This document shows positions 7,526 through 15,633 of a DNA stretch of 64,000 nucleotides, in pieces. The stretch covers positions 89,966-153,965 of the forward strand of contig JAEZFP010000041.1 in the NCBI GenBank assembly GCA_023417475.1, in the 5' to 3' direction. The notes beneath the pieces are model-generated. The model was not told the origin of the DNA. It saw nothing but the letters and a program-made list of their open reading frames with translations, and searched no databases. The stretch's first letter is position 1. Every line of letters starts with the position of its first letter. This DNA is from Bacillota bacterium (GTDB taxonomy: Bacteria; Bacillota; UBA4882; UBA8346). The translations under genes and the position numbers were made by a program.

Positions 7526-8314
7526 ATGGATAAAATATGGAGTTCGTTACTGGAAACGCCACAAAACGGCCGTTTGACAAAACCCCGGCAAGTTGGGATC
7601 ACCATGATTATCGATAAAGGATTATCGCTGCCGGAAACTGAAAATTTACTGAGCCTGAATGCTCCTTACATTGACCTGATCAAGTTGTCTTTTGGGACGA
7701 CCGTGCTCTATCCGGAAACCACCTTAGTTAAAAAACTGGCGTTGGCGGCTGAATACCAGATTCCGCTTTACCCGGGCGGAACCTTTTTTGAACTCTGTTA
7801 TACCCAACAAAAAGCGGATACCTATTTTCAACTCTTGCGCCGCCTTGGTTTCCAATGGGTTGAAATCTCTGACGGCACCATCGAATTGCCGGTAACCGAT
7901 CGTAATCGCGCGATTCGTCAAGCCCTTGAACACGGCTTAAAAGTCATCACCGAAGTTGGCAAAAAAAATCCCGTTGCCCAACCGGAGGAGACTTTGCTTG
8001 CCTGGGAGGGTTTGTCGGATATCGAAGCCGGAGCTAGTTGGGTGATTATCGAAGCCCGGGAATCGGGACAAGGGATCGGCGTTTACGACAGCAAAGGGAA
8101 TATCATTAACGACAAAATCGCCGCCTTTACAGACCGTTTACCGCTAAATCGCGTTATTTGGGAAGCGCCGCTCAAAAATCAACAGGCCTGGTTGATCAAT
8201 CAGTTCGGGCCCAACGTTAATTTAGGCAACATCCCCCCTACGGAGGCGATGGCGCTGGAAGCCTTGCGACTTGGCTTACGGAGCGACACTTGGAAAAATC
8301 CGCAAAAAAAATAA
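7526..8314 (+). CDS. comA: (2R)-phospho-3-sulfolactate synthase
   Basis: The enzyme adds sulfite to phosphoenolpyruvate to give phosphosulfolactate. This is the first step to coenzyme M in methanogens and to sulfolactate in Bacillus spores, where the homologue is YitD. The product is 262 residues from the ATG at 7526, after CGAGGGAG. Recognisable blocks are DLIKLSFGT near residue 50, YPGGTFFE near 83, VEISDGTIELP near 113, VITEVGKK, the segment IIEARESGQGIG near 177 and the C-terminal PNVNLGNIPPTEAMALE, all matching YitD. The phosphatase and dehydrogenase partners (ComB, ComC) are not in the window. With no methanogenesis genes around, spore sulfolactate is the likelier product. Confidence 0.9.
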   Translation: MDKIWSSLLETPQNGRLTKPRQVGITMIIDKGLSLPETENLLSLNAPYIDLIKLSFGTTVLYPETTLVKKLALAAEYQIPLYPGGTFFELCYTQQKADTYFQLLRRLGFQWVEISDGTIELPVTDRNRAIRQALEHGLKVITEVGKKNPVAQPEETLLAWEGLSDIEAGASWVIIEARESGQGIGVYDSKGNIINDKIAAFTDRLPLNRVIWEAPLKNQQAWLINQFGPNVNLGNIPPTEAMALEALRLGLRSDTWKNPQKK

Positions 8315-8342
8315 AGGCTGGCCTATATAGGCCAGCCTTTTT
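8314..8342 (+). terminator. Rho-independent terminator
   Basis: AAAGGCTGGCC pairs with GGCCAGCCTTT around a TATATA-type loop and ends in TTTTT. It directly follows the phosphosulfolactate synthase stop and could also serve the convergent gene. Confidence 0.9.
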
Positions 8343-8372
8343 GATCCGGTGGTAGCGGGTACCGCGGTGTCT

Positions 8373-9377
8373 TTATTTTTGCTCGGATTTTGCAGCCGGT
8401 TTTTCCGGGACCGAAGCCGGCTTGGCATCGGGAACCGTTGTTGGCTTGGTTTTATCGTCGGGAACGCCTTCGGTTTTGACCGGTTCTTTTTCTTGCTCCT
8501 CCGGATCCGAAACCGGTTCGAACAGGGAACGGTCAATCTCCGCCGCCGCCTCGACCACTGCAAGCTTCGCCGGCAACGGCAGCACCACTAGACGCAATTG
8601 GACCTTTTCCTTCTTGGAAGTCGGATAATCATAAAACTCGGTTAACGGTTGAAATTCATTCTTTCGAAAAAACTCATCGGCATTAACGTCCATATAAATA
8701 AGGTCTTTCCCGTAATCATTAAAGCAAGCGTTGCCGTTATTATCCATAATTCTTATTTTGACCAATTTTTCCCCTTTAGCGGTCTGGACTTTCATTTCAC
8801 CTTCCAAAAAGCTTGCCGTATAAGCGTACACTATGGTGTCGGTGCTATTTTTTTTGCTTATCAAATCGACGCTAAGAAAGAAATAGAGTTTCTTTTGGAA
8901 AAGGCTTTTCTCTCCTTTATAGGTGACCCGGAGCGAAACCGGAATCATCGTAAAATATTCGGTAATATTGTAACCCGACGCTTTGCGGTCGAAGGCTTGA
9001 AAGCTTTCGACCCTTTCCTTTTCCGCCAATTCATTATTGGCGTCCTGATCAATATAAAAGTCCAAACGATTGGTCGTTGAATTCTTGCCAAGTAAAAACC
9101 AGACTTTTTGTTCATTATTTCCTAATTTGAAATAGCCGAACTTAACGTCTTCCAACTTGTCATAATCGATCTTTACTTGCAGCGACTCCGGCTTGGTCTC
9201 TAAAACCTCGGCGCCGCCGCTGCTTAAGTTGAAGTCCTTCGACACAATATCAAAAAAGGTCAACGTTCGTAATTTAGCATCATAAACTCCCATGCTAGGT
9301 GACGGCAGCTTTCTGGCGAACCCAAGCGAAAAGAGGGCTAGTACCGCAATAAGAAGGATAAAAACTTTACGCATCAT
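8373..9377 (-). CDS. Secreted protein of unknown function with acidic calcium-loop-like motifs
   Basis: A 334-residue protein has an N-terminal signal peptide (MMRK, a hydrophobic core, then LGFARKLP). The mature part contains three Asp/Asn-rich loops, YIDQDANNEL, IMDNNGNACF and YMDVNADEFF. They are spaced like the outer strands of a beta-sandwich and resemble calcium-binding DxDxN loops. The last 60 residues are low-complexity (Pro, Glu, Lys, Val), probably disordered and possibly cell-wall associated. No enzyme motif is visible and I do not recognise the family. The gene is monocistronic. Confidence 0.6.
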   Translation of the reverse strand: MMRKVFILLIAVLALFSLGFARKLPSPSMGVYDAKLRTLTFFDIVSKDFNLSSGGAEVLETKPESLQVKIDYDKLEDVKFGYFKLGNNEQKVWFLLGKNSTTNRLDFYIDQDANNELAEKERVESFQAFDRKASGYNITEYFTMIPVSLRVTYKGEKSLFQKKLYFFLSVDLISKKNSTDTIVYAYTASFLEGEMKVQTAKGEKLVKIRIMDNNGNACFNDYGKDLIYMDVNADEFFRKNEFQPLTEFYDYPTSKKEKVQLRLVVLPLPAKLAVVEAAAEIDRSLFEPVSDPEEQEKEPVKTEGVPDDKTKPTTVPDAKPASVPEKPAAKSEQK

Positions 9378-9414
9378 AAACTCCTTTAAAAATTATTGGG
9401 AGCCAAGATAGCCA

Positions 9415-9897
9415 TCATTCCGGATCAATTTCAGGCGGTAACGTTGCGTCCATTTGTCCAAGTTCCTGAAAGATTCGTTTCGCGGCGAGTAAAGACGGTT
9501 CATTTTTGTGACGGGTCCGGATACCTTGGGTTACAAAGAAAAGTACCGAATTGTCCTTTTTAATCTCACTGATTTCGACTTCCACCACCGACAGATTATA
9601 ATCGTTGTCCATGGCATTGCGGACAATCCTGGCGAATCCTTTAATAGAGACCGCGATATCGCCCTCGTCGAGTACGGAGATTGCAACGTATCCGTTGTTC
9701 ATAATGTTGGTGTATGTTTGGTGGTGCCGGGAGATAGCGATTCGAATATTCTTGGAATCCTTAACTACAATATGATTAAATGGAGCGGTGTGGGGACAAA
9801 ATTCGCGATCAACCGTCGCAACAATCACTGTGCTAATCCGTTTTTCAAACAAATCAATCAAGGAGGCGTTTAACTCAGTCCCTAACAAAACAGACAT
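9415..9897 (-). CDS. Pyridoxamine 5'-phosphate oxidase-like FMN-binding split-barrel protein
   Basis: A 160-residue cytoplasmic protein has the split-barrel layout: LFEKRISTVIVATVDR as the first strand pair, PHTAPFNHIVV as the region that usually contacts FMN, then IRIAISRHHQTYTNIMNNGYVAISVL and SIKGFARIV. It lacks features of true PdxH and belongs to the broad pyridoxamine oxidase-like superfamily, whose members bind FMN, F420 or heme. The substrate is unknown. It lies downstream of the ireB-like gene on the same strand, about 70 bases away. Confidence 0.7.
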   Translation of the reverse strand: MSVLLGTELNASLIDLFEKRISTVIVATVDREFCPHTAPFNHIVVKDSKNIRIAISRHHQTYTNIMNNGYVAISVLDEGDIAVSIKGFARIVRNAMDNDYNLSVVEVEISEIKKDNSVLFFVTQGIRTRHKNEPSLLAAKRIFQELGQMDATLPPEIDPE

Positions 9898-9973
9898 CCT
9901 TCCACCCCATTATCCGTTAATCTACATTAGACTATGGAGTGGTGACCCGCTTTAGAACTCCCTGCGTATCATC

Positions 9974-10240
9974 CTAACGGATTCCTTGCTTTTCAAGATA
10001 CGACCGGACCAATTCCTCAAGGATTTGGTCCCGCTCCAGGCGTTTTATCAGAACCCGGGCATTACGGTAACTGGTAATGTAAGCCGGATCGCCTGACAAC
10101 AAATACCCGACAATCTGATCCAACGGATCATAGCCTTTTTCTTTGAGCGCCAAACACACTTCACTTAATATCAAATCCACTTCGGAACGACTTTCGTCTT
10201 TGGGAGAAAAACGGCGTGTGTTTTCAGAAAGATCTCCCAT
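9974..10240 (-). CDS. ireB: IreB-family regulatory phosphoprotein (UPF0297)
   Basis: An 88-residue protein is read from the ATG at 10240, after AGAGGTGAG; an upstream ATG at 10267 has no such site. The block KGYDPLDQIVGYLLSGDPAY followed by YRNARVLIKRLERDQILEEL is the UPF0297/IreB signature. In Enterococcus faecalis, IreB is a substrate of the PASTA kinase IreK and controls cephalosporin resistance. In most Bacillota the gene sits beside alaS and ruvX; here it lies about 2 kb downstream of prkC and prpC on the same strand. Thr and Ser residues near the N-terminus are candidate phosphorylation sites. Confidence 0.9.
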   Translation of the reverse strand: MGDLSENTRRFSPKDESRSEVDLILSEVCLALKEKGYDPLDQIVGYLLSGDPAYITSYRNARVLIKRLERDQILEELVRSYLEKQGIR

Positions 10241-10324
10241 TATACTCACCTCTGTCACAGTTTGCATATTTGAAACTTCACCAGGAAATTATTGTAACCC
10301 AATCCGTTTTAGATTATTGGCGCC

Positions 10325-10801
10325 CTAACTACTCAAGGTGTCTTTCCGTAAGGCTAAATTGATCTCGATCTCTCCAAACGGAGTACGGATCGGAATGGCT
10401 AACGCGGTATGAATATGTTTTAAAAAATCCGGGACGATTCCGCCCATTAAAAACAACGGGGGGGTGATATCACATTTATAACCTGTCAAGGATAAATTGG
10501 TGCTCGCTGTGCCCACAATGATATTCTTTAACTCGCACAAAGCGCTTTTGCCCATCTCGTCAATCTCTTCAACCTGAGTCATCAGCATTTGGGAAGTGAT
10601 GTTTTTGGCGGTTTGCAGTGACATGCCGCAGATAACCTGACCTTGCAAGTCGCCTAATACGCCCACCAGGATCGTCACGTCATACTTTTGAATCGGTTCC
10701 TCATTAAAAAATGGCTTACCCGATTGAACGTCCGGATTCAACATCTTCTCGATAACTGAATAGACAGCTTGAACAAATGAATCAATGTGATCAAATGCCA
10801 G
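10325..10801 (-). CDS. cheX: CheX-like chemotaxis phosphatase, probable non-AUG start
   Basis: CheX-type proteins dephosphorylate CheY-P. The motif ELKNIIVGTAS (Glu-X2-Asn) near residue 90 is the catalytic signature, flanked by QVICGMS and the C-terminal FGEIEINLAL strand. The first ATG (10744) would cut off the usual N-terminal segment HIDSFVQAVYSVIEKML, which is coded in frame upstream. No ATG, GTG or TTG occurs in that stretch. A CTG at 10801 lies 8 bases after an AAGGGGG ribosome site, so I place the start there, giving 158 residues. The stop of rpe lies 13 bases away, so the two are translationally close. No other chemotaxis gene is in the window. Confidence 0.75.
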   Translation of the reverse strand: MAFDHIDSFVQAVYSVIEKMLNPDVQSGKPFFNEEPIQKYDVTILVGVLGDLQGQVICGMSLQTAKNITSQMLMTQVEEIDEMGKSALCELKNIIVGTASTNLSLTGYKCDITPPLFLMGGIVPDFLKHIHTALAIPIRTPFGEIEINLALRKDTLSS

Positions 10802-10814
10802 TGAAATTACCCCC

Positions 10815-11462
10815 TTAATTGACTGAAGCTCTAAGCTTAAGCAAGGCAGCTTCCGGGTTTACATCGCGATAAATGAGCGTACCGGCCACCAGTACATCAA
10901 CCCCAGCCGCTACCAATTGTGGGGCGTTTGTGTAGTTAACTCCGCCGTCAACTTCAATTTTGCATGCCAAACCGGCATTATCAATGATTGAACGCAAACG
11001 TTTAATTTTATTGAAAATTGCCGGAATCAATGTCTGTCCCCCATATCCGGGGTTAACGGTCATCAACAGCACCAGATCCAATTCCGGGAGTACGTACTCC
11101 AAGCAATCAAGCGGCGTCGCCGGATTAAGCGCCACACCGGCTTGACAACCGGCATCTTTAATGATTTGCACCAAGCGATGGAGATGGCGGGTCGCCTCGG
11201 GGTGAACGATCACCCGTTTGCTCCCCGCATTCAAGTATAATTTAGTAAAAAACTCCGGATTTTCAACCATCAGATGAGTCTCAATCGGAACTGGCGTAAT
11301 TTGACGAATTGCTTCCACAAACATCGGACCAAATGTCAGATTCGGAACAAAATGCCCATCCATCACATCAAAATGTAACCAATCGGCGGTACTGATCTTT
11401 TTTACCTCGGCGCCTAACTCAAGTAGATTGGAATTAAGAATCGATGGCGCAATCTGAACCAT
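10815..11462 (-). CDS. rpe: Ribulose-phosphate 3-epimerase
   Basis: Rpe interconverts ribulose 5-phosphate and xylulose 5-phosphate in the pentose phosphate pathway. The product is 215 residues from the ATG at 11462, with GTTAGGAGCTGGAG upstream; a longer open frame overlaps rsgA and is not needed. Family marks are QIAPSILNSN at the N-terminus, HFDVMDGHFVPN near residue 33 (metal-binding His and Asp), HLMVENP near 66, LLMTVNPGYGGQ near 140 and EVDGGVN near 175 (catalytic Asp). The order rsgA-rpe is common in Bacillota, and the 10-base spacing to rsgA implies one transcript. Confidence 0.95.
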   Translation of the reverse strand: MVQIAPSILNSNLLELGAEVKKISTADWLHFDVMDGHFVPNLTFGPMFVEAIRQITPVPIETHLMVENPEFFTKLYLNAGSKRVIVHPEATRHLHRLVQIIKDAGCQAGVALNPATPLDCLEYVLPELDLVLLMTVNPGYGGQTLIPAIFNKIKRLRSIIDNAGLACKIEVDGGVNYTNAPQLVAAGVDVLVAGTLIYRDVNPEAALLKLRASVN

Positions 11463-11472
11463 TCTCCAGCTC

Positions 11473-12360
11473 CTAACGATAACGATTTTCCCACAACCCT
11501 TTGATTTCCCCCAAAAGTTCCAAATACGATTGATACCGATCGTTCGTAATTTTTCCCTCCGCCACCGCGGTCTTGACACCGCAACCCGGCTCGGAATCGT
11601 GAAGGCATGAACTAAAACGACATTGGCCTAAAAATTCATGAAATTCGATAAAACATGGGGCCAATTCTTCCGGACGGATTGATTCGAGACTAATCTGCGA
11701 AAAACCCGGCGTATCCGCCACATAGCTACCCGGTTTAATCTTTAGCAGCTGTACTTCGCGGGTGGTATGTTTGCCACGGCCAATCTTTTCACTGACTTCA
11801 CCGGTTCGCAATTGGAGCCCCGGTTTCAAAAGATTCAGCAGAGCCGACTTCCCGACCCCGGACGGACCGGAAAAGACGGCGATTTTACCGGAAATTGCGC
11901 TTGCGAGCTTGCGTTGGCCAAGGTGCGACCGGACACAGGCGTTTAATACGTTATATCCGTAATTACGATAAATATTCGCTAATTTATCTGCTTTTCCTTT
12001 TCCGACAAGGTCGGTTTTGTTAAAAACTATCAAATACGGAATCCGGCTTAACTCCGCTAAAACCAAAAACTTGTCGATTAGGCGCGGGATCGGATCGGGA
12101 TTGCAATGGGCGAAAACCAAGACCAAAAGATTTACGTTGGCGACATAAGGGCGGGTTAAGGTGGATTCCCGAGGTTTAATCTCATCAATTACCCCTCTGC
12201 CGTTGGCCTCGATGCAAAAATCGACCAAGTCGCCAACGAGAATCCCTTCGCTTTTCAATTTCAAACGGCCCCGGATCGCGCATTCAACCAACTTCGCTTC
12301 GGTCAGAGAATCTACAAAATAAAAACCGCCAATCATCCGTACAACTCTGCCCAGTGACAC
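11473..12360 (-). CDS. rsgA: Ribosome small-subunit GTPase RsgA
   Basis: RsgA is a late 30S-maturation GTPase with a circularly permuted G domain. The G4 motif (VFNKTDLV) comes first near residue 120, then the P-loop GPSGVGKSALLN near 170, then G3 DTPGF near 215. An N-terminal OB-fold holds GVIDEIKPRESTLTRP, and the C-terminal zinc finger holds CRFSSCLHDSEPGC. A GTG at 12360 (or the adjacent TTG) follows GGAGGCTGG and suits the usual N-terminus better than the ATG at 12387. It sits between prkC and rpe, the standard Bacillota arrangement. Confidence 0.95.
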   Translation of the reverse strand: MSLGRVVRMIGGFYFVDSLTEAKLVECAIRGRLKLKSEGILVGDLVDFCIEANGRGVIDEIKPRESTLTRPYVANVNLLVLVFAHCNPDPIPRLIDKFLVLAELSRIPYLIVFNKTDLVGKGKADKLANIYRNYGYNVLNACVRSHLGQRKLASAISGKIAVFSGPSGVGKSALLNLLKPGLQLRTGEVSEKIGRGKHTTREVQLLKIKPGSYVADTPGFSQISLESIRPEELAPCFIEFHEFLGQCRFSSCLHDSEPGCGVKTAVAEGKITNDRYQSYLELLGEIKGLWENRYR

Positions 12361-12442
12361 CAATCCAGCCTCCAAAACCATGCTCAACCAATCATTATTT
12401 TAATTTATCGACCAAATTTGCGATAACTTTAAACGGAATAAT

Positions 12443-14101
12443 TTAAGGACTCGGCTTAGTATTTGCCGCCGGACCCGAACTTACAATAAAATTTAACGCC
12501 GTTCCCATCGGAACCTTTTCATAGGGAACCGGCTTTTGATCGATAATGAGCCCTTCGGGATAGATGTTGCTCGAAGCCAAAGTCGCCTGATTATAGATTA
12601 ACCCCAACGATCCCAACTCCGCCCGGACTTCGGAAAGCGGCCGACCGATGTAATTGGGAACCTGAACCAAATTGGCCGATGCAATATTTAAAGTAATTGA
12701 GACGCTTGCTCCTTGCTCAATCTGGGTGTTTTCCGCCGGAAGCTGTTTGATGACCTCGCCCTGTTGGGCATCGGGACTCGATTCCGAAAGGATCTCTCCC
12801 AACTTCAAACCGGCCTCTTCCAACGCCAGCTCCGCTTCCAACTGGGTCTTGCCGATTACCCGTGGCACGCGCACCAATTGCGGACCTTTACTGATCACGA
12901 CTTCAATATCGTTTTTAATTTTTTTGCGCTGACCCGCTTCCGGACGCTGCGAAATAATGAATCCCGCCGGATATTCGGGATTATAAAGACGATTGACCAC
13001 TTTTATATTTAAACTTAACTTATTTAAAATATCCCGGGCCTCGTTATATTCCTTACCGACCAAACTTGGCACGGTAACTTCAGGGCGGGGACCGGCTCCC
13101 CAGGGAATCACATTGAGGAAAAATAAAGCGATGATTATCATGGCCAACACCATACTGCCAAGCCCATACAGAAGCCATCGGAGCCATTTGGTCTCTTTTT
13201 TCGGTTCCAGGTTTGCCGGATCCAAGCCGCTCCAAACCTGCGTTGGCATATCGGTCTCATCGGGTTCCTGATATTGGCGTTGAACCTTGGATTGGGCGAC
13301 GGCAATCTCTTTAAGCATCGCTAAGGCCGTCGGGTAACGATCCCCCGGTTCAACCGCCATTGACCGTTGGACGATATTTTCCACCACATGAGGAATCTCC
13401 GGGCGCAATTGCGTAACCGGGACCGGGTTGGCCTGCAAATGCTGCAAGGCGATGGCAATGGAGGTGTCTCCCGAGAAAGGAACTTTCCCCGTTAACAGTT
13501 CGTACAACACGCAACCCAACGAATAAAGATCGGATTGAGGCCCGACGACTCCGCCGCGCACCTGTTCCGGCGAGGCATAATGGACGGATCCGACCACCAT
13601 CCCGGTCTGAGTGAAGGAGCTGGCGCTGATGGCCCGGGCAATTCCAAAATCGGTCACTTTAATCTGGCCGTCCGGGGTGATCAAAATATTATGCGGTTTA
13701 ATATCCCGGTGGACAATATTGCGTTGATGCGCGTGATTTAACGCCGCAGCAATCTGACGGGTAATCTCCAACGCCCGGTCAATCGCAATTGGCGCCTCTT
13801 TCTTAATTACGTTTTTTAACGTTTCCCCGGGAATGTATTCCATCACAATATAATCCATCCCGTCCTGCTGACCGACATCAAAAATATTGACAACATTGGG
13901 ATGGGATAAACTGGCCGCCGCTCTCGCTTCGCGCCGAAAACGCTCAACAAACTCCGCATCGCTGGCATACTGCGGTCTTAATATTTTAACGGCAACAGTC
14001 CGGCATAACAATGAGCATTCAGCTTTATACACTAAAGCCATTCCGCCTTCGCCAATCAACTCGATCAAACGGTAGCGATTTCCCAAAATTTTGCCGATCA
14101 C
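12443..14101 (-). CDS. prkC: PASTA-domain Ser/Thr protein kinase PrkC
   Basis: This membrane kinase senses muropeptides through extracellular PASTA domains and phosphorylates division, translation and germination factors. The 552-residue product has the Gly loop IGEGGMALVYKA near residue 15, the catalytic Lys in AVKILRP, the HRD loop IVHRDIKPHNIL near 133 and the DFG motif KVTDFGIARA near 153. A single transmembrane helix lies near 308-335 (LLYGLGSMVLAMIIIALFFL). Three PASTA domains follow (VTVPSLVGKEYNEA, VRVPRVIGKTQLEA, VQVPNYIGRPLSEV), ending in SSGPAANTKPSP. The start is a GTG after GAGGTGGG. In Bacillus, PrkC triggers germination in response to peptidoglycan fragments. Confidence 0.95.
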   Translation of the reverse strand: MIGKILGNRYRLIELIGEGGMALVYKAECSLLCRTVAVKILRPQYASDAEFVERFRREARAAASLSHPNVVNIFDVGQQDGMDYIVMEYIPGETLKNVIKKEAPIAIDRALEITRQIAAALNHAHQRNIVHRDIKPHNILITPDGQIKVTDFGIARAISASSFTQTGMVVGSVHYASPEQVRGGVVGPQSDLYSLGCVLYELLTGKVPFSGDTSIAIALQHLQANPVPVTQLRPEIPHVVENIVQRSMAVEPGDRYPTALAMLKEIAVAQSKVQRQYQEPDETDMPTQVWSGLDPANLEPKKETKWLRWLLYGLGSMVLAMIIIALFFLNVIPWGAGPRPEVTVPSLVGKEYNEARDILNKLSLNIKVVNRLYNPEYPAGFIISQRPEAGQRKKIKNDIEVVISKGPQLVRVPRVIGKTQLEAELALEEAGLKLGEILSESSPDAQQGEVIKQLPAENTQIEQGASVSITLNIASANLVQVPNYIGRPLSEVRAELGSLGLIYNQATLASSNIYPEGLIIDQKPVPYEKVPMGTALNFIVSSGPAANTKPSP

Positions 14102-14176
14102 TGTCCCACCTCAGTTCTGTTCGTTTTATCAATCCTTCGCCGCAGTTCCACCAATTCCTGCAACTTTAGAACGATT

Positions 14177-14872
14177 TCACTCCGAATCAATTAATATTAG
14201 CGTGATATTGTCATTGCCGCCACGCTCGTTCGCCAAGTCCACCAAACGGTCGACAATGGTTTGAGGCGGTTCGACGGCTGACAAGATTTCTTGGAGTTCG
14301 ACATCTTTTAGTAAACTGTACAACCCGTCGGAGCAAAGCAGCAACTTGTCGCCGGGGGCATGGGAAACGGTTTGAACCTCAATATTACTTAAACCTTTGG
14401 TCCCCAAGGCTCGCGTCAAGATATTGCGCTGCGGATGATTTTTAGCTTCATCTGCCGTCAAACCGCCGTTTTTCACCAATTCGACCACTAACGAGTGATC
14501 TTCGGTCAATTGTTTTAACGTTCCGTCAGTCAATTGATAAATCCGGCTGTCGCCAACATGAGTGAAAAAGATTTCGTCTTCAACCCATGCTAAGACAACC
14601 ACCGTTGTACCCATCCCCTGCAGCGAAGGTTGGCGCTCCGCTTCATGCAAAATCGCTTCATTGGCTGCTAATACGGCCGCGCCCAGCGCTTCCGGAATAT
14701 TCAGGGCAAGGTCAGTGGCAAGGATGGTTTCGACCGCGATTGCGCTGGCAATTTCTCCGGCCTCATGCCCGCCCATTCCGTCGGCAACCACGAACAAATT
14801 ATTCCGATACCCCATTGAGTCTTCATTTTGTTCCCGCACTAACCCTTTATCTGTTTTTGAACCGATTCGCAT
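14177..14872 (-). CDS. prpC: PP2C-type protein phosphatase PrpC/Stp
   Basis: PrpC reverses PrkC phosphorylation. The 231-residue product starts at the ATG at 14872 after CGAGGACG. It shows the PP2C metal-site motifs: GLVREQNEDSMG at residue 9, VVADGMGGHEAGEIAS near 28, TTVVVLAWVED, THVGDSRIYQL near 112, CSDGLYSLLKD near 178 and NERGGNDNITLILI at the end. The Asp residues in VADGMGG, CSDGL and GGNDN coordinate two Mn or Mg ions. The gene lies 75 bases upstream of prkC, the usual pairing. Confidence 0.95.
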   Translation of the reverse strand: MRIGSKTDKGLVREQNEDSMGYRNNLFVVADGMGGHEAGEIASAIAVETILATDLALNIPEALGAAVLAANEAILHEAERQPSLQGMGTTVVVLAWVEDEIFFTHVGDSRIYQLTDGTLKQLTEDHSLVVELVKNGGLTADEAKNHPQRNILTRALGTKGLSNIEVQTVSHAPGDKLLLCSDGLYSLLKDVELQEILSAVEPPQTIVDRLVDLANERGGNDNITLILIDSE

Positions 14873-15096
14873 CTTTTCGTCCTCGCAGATTCGTAAAATC
14901 AACCCGGCAATTCACTTCCGAAATATGGCGCCCCGAATTGTCTGACTATTACGCCTAGGCACTTTTTAACAATCGTGTCACTGGCATCTTGTTTAATTGG
15001 TAAAGCTGTGTCAAATTTCGCTTATTTATTTCATGCTACCCGTCTTTTTGAATTATAGCAAAGTTTGGCGCGGAAATCCATGAAAGACGCGATAAG

Positions 15097-15633
15097 TTAA
15101 TTTTCACGGGAAACTTCAATCACCGTTTGGCCGACCTTAATCAGATCGCCGGGGGATAACGGTTGTTTCCGGGAGACGGGTTTGTCATTGACAAACGTAC
15201 CGTTGGTGCTATCCAGATCGTCAATGAACAATCGCGCTCCCTTTTGCAGGATCACCGCGTGAAACCGCGATACTTTAGGATCCCTGAGTTGAATATGATT
15301 ATCCGGTTGACGGCCAATTTTAATCTCCGGGGTGGCCCCGACGAACTGCCGCCCTTGATCCGCGCCCCGGTTCACCGTGAAGACCCAGCGTTTTTCGGAA
15401 CTGTTCCGGACCGCTTGCCGCATTTTGGTCTGTTCGGTCGCTAAAGCTTCGGTAGCTTCCACCCGCCCGCGCTTGGCAACACCGTTCCAACGGCTGGTTT
15501 TTTCCAATGATAGACGCGCTGATTTGGAGACGGTTTCTTCCGCCCGGCTGGGCGCCAGCCTTTCCCCAGCCGACAGCGGATCAGCTGTTTCGGGTTTGTT
15601 GAGGATCTTATTCAACAGGCGTTTTACGCTCAT
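15097..15633 (-). CDS. FHA-domain protein
   Basis: A 178-residue cytoplasmic protein has a charged, probably disordered N-terminal half and a C-terminal forkhead-associated domain (about residues 85-175). The phosphothreonine-binding residues are visible: IKIGRQPDNHIQL (Gly-Arg), DPKVSRFHAVI (Ser-x-x-His) and LDSTNGTFVND (Asn-Gly-Thr). It overlaps the end of rlmN by 26 bases and lies just upstream of the prpC-prkC pair. An obvious inference is that it reads a PrkC-phosphorylated threonine, on itself or on a partner. Confidence 0.85.
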   Translation of the reverse strand: MSVKRLLNKILNKPETADPLSAGERLAPSRAEETVSKSARLSLEKTSRWNGVAKRGRVEATEALATEQTKMRQAVRNSSEKRWVFTVNRGADQGRQFVGATPEIKIGRQPDNHIQLRDPKVSRFHAVILQKGARLFIDDLDSTNGTFVNDKPVSRKQPLSPGDLIKVGQTVIEVSREN

